Assembly (NCBI GenBank): GCA_036250195.1
Contig: JAVHZZ010000004.1
Coordinates: 253,286,228 to 253,350,227, forward strand
Origin: Mixophyes australis
Taxonomy: Eukaryota; Chordata; Amphibia; Anura; Limnodynastidae
Direction of reading: 5' to 3'
DNA: 64,000 bases
Shown here: positions 55,950-64,000 of the stretch, piece by piece
Layout: each line of letters begins with the position of its first letter
How positions within the stretch are numbered: position 1 is the stretch's first letter
Notes under the pieces: generated by a model
Told to the model about the DNA's origin: nothing
The model's input: the letters and a program-made list of their open reading frames with translations, nothing else
Databases searched by the model: none
Translations under genes and position numbers: made by a program

Positions 55950-57527
55950 CAGGGCTGCCAAGAGGAATCCAGGGCCCGGGTACAACAAATTCATGGGGCC
56001 CCCCCTCATAGTCGAGTAAGCCCCCAAAAAATTTAGCGGCGCTGCAAAATTTTTTGGGTGTGTTGTAATACATTCAGGGGAGTGGCAATGCATCGTTGGG
56101 GCATGGCTAGCCTAACGGCAGCGCAAACATTTTTGGAGGTGTGGTCATGCATTTGGGGGCGTGGCAAATGCGCCATTGGGGCGTGGCTAGCATCAAAATC
56201 ACTAGACTCTCAATTCACCGGAGCGTCACATATGTTCAAGCACTCCTGACTTTCAGGACATCTACCACCACAGTGTAGTATACAAAGAATGCAGTGTGTA
56301 CACAAACAGTTCAGTCTTGGCCTACACCTTACATTGGGCACAACATTCACCAAAAATTGCCATTGTCCCTACTAGAATCACAACATTTCACACACTGTGC
56401 TGCTCTTTCCTACCTGTTCTTCTCACCTTCTCCACCTGTGGCTGCTGGTTTCTTCAGTTGTGGTTTGTCCGGATCCAGGAATGTTGAAGGACCTATTTTG
56501 AAAAAAAAATGGCTACATTTAGAAAATTACAGCCAGCCCCGGCGTTAAATCAATACCACTCACGATTAATAATTAGGCCTTCCTCCAGCCCCAACATTAA
56601 AATAATACTATTCACATTTAATAAATAAACCTATTTCCCTTCCTGCAAACAGCCCCAGCAGTACCTATTTCTTGCAATCATCACTGCCATTAAATAATTC
56701 ATAGTCACATTTAATAAAAAGACCTCATTCTCCCTAAACTCACCCCAACATTCAATAGATCCCAACCCTTTTTTTCTCCTCTGTTCCTCTCTCCCACTTT
56801 TTCTTCCTCCTCTGTTCCTCTTTCACACTTTTTTTCCTCCTGTTCCTCTTTCCCACATTTTTCCTCCTCTGTTCCTCTTTCCCACTTTTTTTTCTCCGCT
56901 GTTCCTCTCTCCCACTTTTTTTTCCTTCTCTGTTCCTCTTTCCCACTTTTTTTTTCCTCCACTGTTCCTCTTTCCCACCTTTTTTTCTCCTCTGTTCCTC
57001 TCTTATTTTTTTCTCCTCTGTGGCTCTCTGCTTTTTTTCCTCCTCTGTTTCTCTCTCCCCTTTCTTTATAGTACTGTCCCTCTCTGTTTTCCTCCCCTTG
57101 CCTCTCCGTTTCTTTACTTACCTTTTGTCAACTTCTTTCCTTTCTTTTTTTCTCTTGTGCCTCCTCTTCTGTCTTCAATCTTCATGCTGGCTGCGGCACT
57201 CCTCACTGACTGACGGGCGTGACTTGATGACGTCACGCCCGGCAGTCAGTGTGAATGGAGAAGAAGAGAGGAGGGACACAGCGCCGCGCGTTCACGTGAG
57301 TATCAAGTTCTTCTTTTTGTGTTTTTTCCTTCCAGCTCCCCCCACCAACGAATACCCCCCCCCCCCCCCCCCCCGTGTGTAAAAAAAAAAAAAAAACGCA
57401 AAAAAGAAAATGTAAAAAAAAAAAAATGAAAAAAAATTCAATTAGCGGAGAGAGCCCGGCCCGGGCCCCCTGGCATGGCCGGGCCCGGGTAAAATGTACC
57501 CGCTCCCCCCCCCTCTCGGCGGCCCTG
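55950..57527. mobile_element. Non-autonomous hAT inside hAT copy 2
   Basis: It begins CAGGGCTGCCAAGAGGAATC and ends CTCTCGGCGGCCCTG; termini match as CAGGGCYGCCRAGAG. Exact 8-bp duplications GACACAGC lie at 55942-55949 and 57528-57535. The interior includes GTGGTCATGCATTTGGGGGC-like repeats, a CT-rich minisatellite and homopolymer runs (poly-C at about 57356-57374, poly-A after 57380). No transposase. Confidence 0.93.
56760..57060 (+). repeat. CT-rich minisatellite (CTCTGTTCCTCTTTCCCACT)
   Basis: About nine units of 28-36 bp built from CTCTGTTCCTCTTTCCCACT plus a T-rich run. The minus-strand Lys/Glu-rich frames (56711-56962) are artefacts of it. Confidence 0.88.
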
Positions 57528-57912
57528 GACACAGCACACAGTACCCAGCAGCACCACTGAACTCAAAATTGACAGAGCACAGCACACAGCACCACTGGAC
57601 TGATACTGCAGAACACAGCACAGCACAGCACAGAACTAAACAGCACAGCACGAGATCTACCAGGACAGAGGACCACTTAACACACCCTCCCTCTACCCTG
57701 ATCAATGCCCGAGTGAAGATGGCGGCGACTAGCGGGGAATTTATAGGATCCGAGTATCGCGAGATCCGACAGCGGGATTATGACTCCGAGCCTCGGTTTC
57801 AAGTTTTCATTTGGCGCCAATACCCGGATCTGTCTCGGATCCGACTCGGATCGGCAACGTTCGGGTGGGCTCGGATTCAGGAAATCCGAGTGCGCTCATC
57901 TCTAATTTAAAT

Positions 57913-58740
57913 GAGGTATCATAGTCAAATAGATGCAGCAGTACATTTCTATTAAAAATGTCTCATTCTTTTAGTTGGAGACTCAAAATGAACACATATA
58001 GGAATGAAAAAGGTAACTAACCATTCATTTACAAATTTAAAACTGCAGTGAATTTCAAAAGTGAGAATAATTCTGTTCTTGCAAAATTAGTCAAAAAGGG
58101 ATGAGGTTTCTGTGAAAGCAATGGGTCACATTTCATATCCATAGTTAATTTGACCTGAATAAATTGCTCAGGCTCGGGGATCCTTGCTTATTTGGTATGG
58201 CCTTGATGTCTACAGGTCACAGCACATTCTTAAATCATTGCATACAAGACTGAGATCAGCATTTCCTTGAAAGGTGCAAACAGCTGGCATAAGACTGTAT
58301 GATTTTCCATTGCCTAGTATAGTTGTTGATGGCGTTTTGCTGCTCATGAGGCTGCAGAAACATATTGAAAGTTATATTCCATCTTTTGGAGACATCCATT
58401 TTTAACTTTGCACTTTAACAATGGCAATTTTGTGTTCCAGCATCAAAGTACTTTGTACATCAGCAGCACTGTATGCAAGGGAAATGAGGGAATGCGACAG
58501 CCTTGGAGAGACTGGAGAGAAAAATGCAAAATACCTGATCATTATTATAACCCTCACTTTCAAAAATCTGTATCTTTATCCATACGCAAGTAAATAAACG
58601 GTACAAGAGAACATTATATCCTTTTGATTTTCAGGTCATGCGACTGCTAATGGTGGAGGGGCTGTGTTTCATGTCTTAACGTCAATGTGTAAGTGTGAGG
58701 CCAGGGATCAGCACTAGGATAAGATTGCTAGAATAGTAAA
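57913..58740. other. Non-coding stretch
   Basis: No gene. The frame 58408-58593 shows no motif. Confidence 0.4.
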
Positions 58741-58759
58741 TCGTGGTGTTCACGTTGTG

Positions 58760-59600
58760 GAAGTCAAATAATTGGATGAAGTAAACCAAATTGATTAATA
58801 TTGTTTTACCGTGCAATGCTATTAGTACACCATGATGCAATCGCATGGATTAAATACACACATTTACATTTGCACTTACACTCATAAATAATACACATTT
58901 ATTTATTAGTAAAATATATTAGATATTGTTTATAAATAGATAATATTAAAGTTAAGGTATTTATGGTTCAGGTCCTCTAAAAGTCAAAGAGTTTGGTCTC
59001 ATATTAAAGCTTATTTCACCAGCATTAGCCCAGTTTCAACAGAGTAGCGATCGCATCTAGCGGTCGCAAGTTATGAGCAATATAAGATTAATACTCAAAA
59101 GTACTTTATTTATGGGTCAGTTTAAACTGGTTATTCGGCGAGATGAGACGTAGGCAACAGTTGGAGTAAGTTGCCCCCCACCCTTGGAAAAGATCAAATG
59201 AACTGACCTATGACCAGCAGACAACTGGAACATCTTTAACCCTGGGCCAAAGAAGACCTCTCTTGATGTTATCTGTATATATTCGTGACATCATCACTGT
59301 TTATGTTAATTCAAGCTGCATATAAGCAACCTGGCCCATTGTTCTCACTCTCTCTCTGATCCTGACTACACAGACAACATGACGCTATCTTATACTGGGT
59401 GAAGCTCATTGGAAAATGTAATGTATTATGTGTTTTTATATTTTCCTGCTTTATTGTAACATCTTTAATGCATAATAATGGCTTGCTGTAAATCCTGCTA
59501 TATTTTGCAATTAAATATCTATGTGTTTTGGAACCACAATAATCGCATTGGACAGTGTATTATTGGTAAGCGATAAAATGACTTTAATAACATCTAGCAG
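58760..59600 (+). repeat. Possible solo LTR
   Basis: A TATA-like GCATATAAGCAACC near 59320 is followed about 200 bp later by TTAAATATC and a T-rich stretch, the arrangement of U3, R and U5. The start TGTTCACGTTGTGG near 58747 and the end are not confirmed by a duplication. Treat as tentative. Confidence 0.3.
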
Positions 59601-61180
59601 CCCCTTTAGGTATGGAGCGTAATATGCTCACTGGTACTCGGTTTCCTCCAGAACTTAATAATGTGGTAGTAGAATCATATCATTAGTAGAACCCTATGGC
59701 ACAGGCAGAGAAAATAATACAGGAGCGGAAAATGGTAGACACATAGTTAGATAGACTAAAATCCAGAGGTGTAGTGCAAGTGAGCAAGCAGAACTTCAAG
59801 TCAAGTGTCTAAGCAAACAAACAGAGAGAATGGTTCATATACTGGCATAGATTGACAGGTACCAGCAGACAGGGACAGTGGTCAGATACCAAGTACTAGT
59901 TCAGGCTAAACTGCAGATATTGATAGTGGTCAGATGCCAGACACTAAGTCAGCAACAAGATGAAGATAATAAGAAATACAGCAGGAGCCATGAGTGCAGA
60001 ATAGACCAAATATAACCGGCAACATGTTATAGCACTTCATGGCTAAACAAGGGGAAGCCAGAACCTGCACAGGATACCTACAGTATAATCATGTGATTAC
60101 CTGCACATTCAGCCCAGCAGCATAGTGGTTGCCCTGTAAAATGCACAACCGCACTCCGATTTCAATGGGTTGCACTCTCACCCATGTATCCTAACAGTTA
60201 ATCAGCTTTTCCCATGGAACTTGTATTGCCCATTTCAGACTGACTATCTTGTTCCCCATTAATAGGCAACATATCCACTTTATCAAACCCTCAGTTTAGT
60301 AAATATACCCCTATATCTCCTTAAAATACATGTATTCTCTCTCCCTCTCCCCACCATCTTGGCCCACAAGTCCATGAGATGTCCCAGAAAAACAAGTAAA
60401 TTTGTATAAAAATAAATGTGTAACACTGTAAACAAAAATTTTCACTGTGGGTTTGCACTTTTGTTGGCTATAAATGACCCTCTGTCTGTAATTACATATT
60501 TTTGTATGCTGATTTTTTTATTTTTATGGTTGTGGCCATTAGTGTTAGAGTGGAACTAGCCTTACGGTTTAATTAGTACTTGGTTTGTTAATAGCAATTG
60601 CATTATATGAGCTCATTATTGCATCAATAAAATACTTTTTAAAATACCCTTTTTGCTATCACAGTTATCGTCAATATTTTGTATGAAAGTTCTGTCACAG
60701 TGTCAGTACTACGCTATCATAAATCCTAATGCTCATTTAGCTGTCACATATGGAATAATAATATGTGAATATTTTTGTCATCTACCTCTTAGTTTAGTTG
60801 CAAAAACAACTGTGTATAAAGAACCATACAACATCTCCTCCCCTCCATAGTGTGTTGTGTGTTTGATGAAGAGCAAGAGAATATCTAAAATTTCCCCTTT
60901 TTTCTGTTGCTGTGACACATAGCAGAAAGGTATTGGACAGTTAAGCATGACTGTAAATATTGAGTGGTAACTGGCAAAATGGTTTTGGTCATGTGATGAT
61001 GATTGTTGTATTGCTATTGGCTCCATATTCTTTCATAAACGTTACTGTCATTGATCTGGTTCTACAGGATGTGTACTTTTTTTTGGTCTTGTTTTTATAT
61101 TTTATTCTATTTTGCTACCTTAGTCACTGAATGTCATCCCAACCAGAACTGATTTACAAAATGATCCAGTTTGCTTGAAG
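59601..61180. other. Unassigned non-coding DNA
   Basis: 59650-60199 ends in CACCCATGTATCCTAACA, which on the minus strand would be a TGTTAGGATAC LTR start, but no partner was found. The rest is AT-rich without motif. Confidence 0.3.
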
Positions 61181-61270
61181 AAAGGTAGATAGATAGATAG
61201 ATAGATATATATATGGTTTCCATTGCTGGGCAATAAGGCAATAAATAGAATAAAGAAAGATAGAAAAATA

Positions 61271-61320
<50 letters not shown>

Positions 61321-61333
61321 AAGAGAGAGAGAG

Positions 61334-61383
<50 letters not shown>

Positions 61384-61386
61384 TTT

Positions 61387-61439
<53 letters not shown>
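61181..61439. repeat. Compound microsatellite (TAGA)n and (TA)n
   Basis: TAGA repeats at about 61186-61206 and TA runs at about 61272-61309, 61335-61371 and 61391-61439, with short breaks. Frames of repeated Ile-Tyr on both strands come from it. Confidence 0.95.
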
Positions 61440-61443
<4 letters not shown>

Positions 61444-63392
61444 GCAGTTGATATTTTTCAATCAAAATATTGCAATCTATTTCTGAATGTAAGATGTAAG
61501 TGGTGGACCATGAATTTATATTGTTTTTCAGTTACCATGCTGGTAGCTTAGCTGTAGGCAGTAGCTTTATTAACATAAGCTATTGTACAAAATAAGTCAC
61601 TTTATTAAATCTTAGAGTAATATACCCCAAAATGAATCTTTAGGGAGAACAGGGTTAAATTGTTGAACTCTATTAACAGTGAACATATTCCAAATTTACA
61701 ATGCATGAATAGAGGTTGATAATTGTCTCTCTGGGTATTGAATGTTTTTAGCGTTCTCAATTTGTTTTCTTTCTTTTTATTCTAATTTTAAATGGCCTCG
61801 GTCCAGCAAACAGCCTTAGATAACATGTGTGAACTTTTTAATATCAAGGAGATTTAATTTAAAAATTTTCCCGAGGGCGTGCAAGCTAAGGAACTCGCAC
61901 TGTATGACCACTACAACCATTAAATGTAATAGGGGATTATTGCACCATTTACATTTGGCAGAGTGGGAAAAGGGAAAAGGACATTTTGTTCTGAAAGACG
62001 TCATCCACCTACCTACACCCCTTCAGTTTACTCTTCGTTTTAGTAAAAATGCTTCCTGTAGAAATCCTCAGAATTTCAATGCTTAACCTTTATAACCACG
62101 GAAGGCACTGCGCACTACTTTGGAATAGCACAGTGAAAAGCTGCTGTACAGGACACTAAATCTGTTTTAAATGTAAATATAGTGTCCTAGCTATAAATTT
62201 CTAATTGAGGAGTAAAATGGTTGCTCGTTGTTCACATTTTCTAAAGCTTAAATCATGCTACACTGAATTTCTATCTATGCTTTTCTTCTTCAACATGGAT
62301 GCTGCAGCTGTTATCTTACAAGTTCGGCTTTATAAGGGTGTCACCACATTTAACGCCCTTCTGATTTTTTTTAAACTGACCAATTGAGGTTTGCATGCCT
62401 ACCAGGGTGTGACTGCACAGATCAATAGATATCTGCAACCCCTTCCATGACATAATCAGACATATTCAGTGGTTTACATGTTTAACCAACCAAGAAAATC
62501 AGAGGAGCCTTGGTAAAAACGACTTCAGGGTCACCACATCACCTGGTTGGCTGCAATTGAAATTGCTCAGGTACCCACATTTGTAAATGCTTTTAATATC
62601 ATTGTGACACAAGCACTGGTAAAGTAGTAAATGGCAGGTATATAAGTCCTGAATTTCTGTCATTTGTGTTTTAAAAACCCTAGGGAATTTTTTTGTGTAA
62701 GGGAAAAGCTTCCCAAAGAGTGTATTCGGCTGTAGGAATATCCGGTATAAGGATCCCTAGGGTATGAATGGAGAGAGATTGGTGGGCTCCATTCATGAAG
62801 TCCATTTTGGGTTTTCCAAGAGTCTATCAAGTTGCTAGTAATCAGGAGTTGCACATGATGAGGTGCTATTAAATGGCTGCTAGGCAGTTCATTCTTTCTC
62901 TCAATACTTGATACCTTTAGCTTCTTTTCAGTTATATTCTATGATATCAGCCTGTTAAGGGATGTATTGTAATTTAGACAGATGTATTCCAAATCTAAGT
63001 ATTGTTTTATTAATCCCTATTCATCCAATTTACTTTACCTCCTTCTTGTTGTATCGCACGAAAATTCAATAAAACATTATTTTAAAAACAGTGCCATATC
63101 CAAATAATAAGTATTTTTTCATTCATTTTTTTTCTATTATCGCCATCCTGAAATGGTGGTAGTAGAACAATTGCGGTAGTATAAGTACTGCCGCGATCCT
63201 TGTTAAATAGCTTACAATGAACAAAACCACCTAACATTATCATCGGTGAGAGTTACCTCCTACGACAGCAGTGCTATCGCTAAAGTTAACGCCATGATAG
63301 ATAGAAGGAAGCCCTATCTCAAGCAACACACCCATTTTCTTCAGAGATAATGATTTTCTCAATTTGAGAAATAGGCCTGTTTGACTCTCAAT

Positions 63393-63423
<31 letters not shown>

Positions 63424-63888
63424 CTACCTTCAAGCAAACTTGATGAGTTTGTAAATCAATGCTGATTGGGATGAGTTTCAGAGAGAAAAATACACATCCT
63501 GTAAAACCAGACCAATGATAATAAAGCTTATGTAAAAATCATCTAACTATCTATTCATGTATTTCATATCTGCTTCATCTCTTTTATGAGTATGTGTTAT
63601 ACTGAACATTTGGGACAGGAGTCAAAATTAGGTGAAATAATAGTAAAGTTATTATAATAAACACATATGAAAGCAGGTGAGCAGAGCCCTTTAGGGCATG
63701 GCATGTCCAATCGTCATCATCATCATTATCATCCTCATTTATATACAATTCTTGTGAACCCCATTGAATGCATGGAAAATTTTAATATTTGATATAGGAT
63801 ACAGGGAGAATCTAATCATCAGTATTTGTAAAAGAGAACCAGAGGACAGAGAAAATGTAAGTGACTAAAAAATACAGATAGTATCTTA
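61440..63888. other. AT-rich non-coding DNA with (CT)n at 63391-63418
   Basis: No gene, RNA or element was recognised. A worn SINE-tail-like CATCATCATCATTATCAT stretch lies at 63714-63745. Short frames (61829-62086, 62205-62387) show no motif. Confidence 0.4.
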
Positions 63889-63890
63889 GT

Positions 63891-64000
63891 GGGCAGCACT
63901 GTGGCTTAGTGGTTTGAACTTCTCCCTCACAGCAATGGGGTAATGAATTAATTTCCCGACCATGGCTTTATATATGTGGGATTTGTATGTTCTCCACATG
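63891..64000 (+). mobile_element. SINE head, cut by window end
   Basis: It begins GGGCAGCACTGTGGCTTAGT with box A TGGCTTAGTGG, then a worn box B, and continues through GGGATTTGTATGTTCTCCAC. It is the same family as 22591-22940 in the opposite orientation. Confidence 0.85.

Larger units (their letters stand above)
50823..57904 (-). mobile_element. Autonomous-type hAT transposon, copy 2 (inverted)
   Basis: It runs from TAGGGATGTGCAC at 50823 (the 3' end) to GCGCTCATCTCTA at 57904 (the 5' end). Exact 8-bp duplications ATTTAAAT lie at 50815-50822 and 57905-57912. It has the same plan as copy 1 and matches it over most of its length, but is 7082 bp because of a 1.58-kb insert at 55950-57527. The transposase gene has more lesions than copy 1. 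Confidence 0.95.

Noticed and set aside
56711..56962. Lys/Glu-rich protein on the minus strand
   Set aside because: Translation of a CT-rich minisatellite in a non-autonomous hAT.
61120..61486. Ile-Tyr repeat proteins
   Set aside because: Translation of TA microsatellite on both strands.

Overview
The window reads as transposon-dense vertebrate intergenic DNA. The set of families (chromodomain Ty3/gypsy, Tx1/L1-type and CR1/L2-type LINEs, a tRNA-derived SINE ending in GATGAT, PIF/Harbinger, and many hAT elements with exact 8-bp target-site duplications) fits an anuran amphibian best. That assignment is inference; no species could be read from the sequence. I found no convincing host protein-coding gene, no intact tRNA or rRNA gene and no CRISPR array. 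Long open frames are either transposon proteins or artefacts of tandem repeats.

Layout. 1-5.9 kb: a minus-strand Ty3/gypsy chromovirus with both LTRs, broken gag, protease, a deleted reverse transcriptase core, an intact integrase frame and a chromodomain. Its 3' LTR holds a second, solo LTR with its own 5-bp duplication. 5.96-6.09 kb: a fragment of the 18S rRNA 5' domain. 9.06-10.05 kb (minus) and 11.19-13.74 kb (plus): two diverged copies of a GC-rich repeat with CCAAT/CRE/TATA promoter features and an array of tiny GC hairpins whose stems change while staying complementary. 13.9-19.1 kb: foldback MITE, hAT-like fragments and tandem repeats. 19.5-20.6 kb: an unclassified element with long inverted arms and a 15-bp direct repeat on each side. 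22.5-23.4 kb: a SINE and minisatellite DNA.

23.41-29.65 kb is a nearly complete autonomous-type hAT transposon (BED-finger transposase, two in-frame stops). A sister copy, inverted and more damaged, lies at 50.82-57.90 kb and is itself interrupted by a 1.6-kb non-autonomous hAT. Between them lie a gag-like zinc knuckle (30.8 kb), a gypsy integrase fragment joined to a CR1/L2-like LINE 3' end (32.8-33.9 kb), an L1-type fragment followed by a SINE split by a GT-minisatellite hAT (37.2-39.06 kb), several small hAT MITEs (36.95, 39.45, 40.93, 42.35, 50.22 kb), a Harbinger remnant (43.0-43.8 kb), a hAT 5' end (44.2 kb) and a minus-strand Tx1/L1 LINE (47.0-49.9 kb). From 57.9 kb to the end the DNA is mostly AT-rich and unassigned, with a possible LTR, a large TA microsatellite and a SINE cut by the window edge.

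The genes do not form a pathway. What connects them is mobility: the hAT transposases could once have moved the small CAG-ended and TAG-ended elements, and the LINEs the SINEs. The order of nesting is readable from exact duplications at 145/1476, 37808/38966 and 55942/57528.
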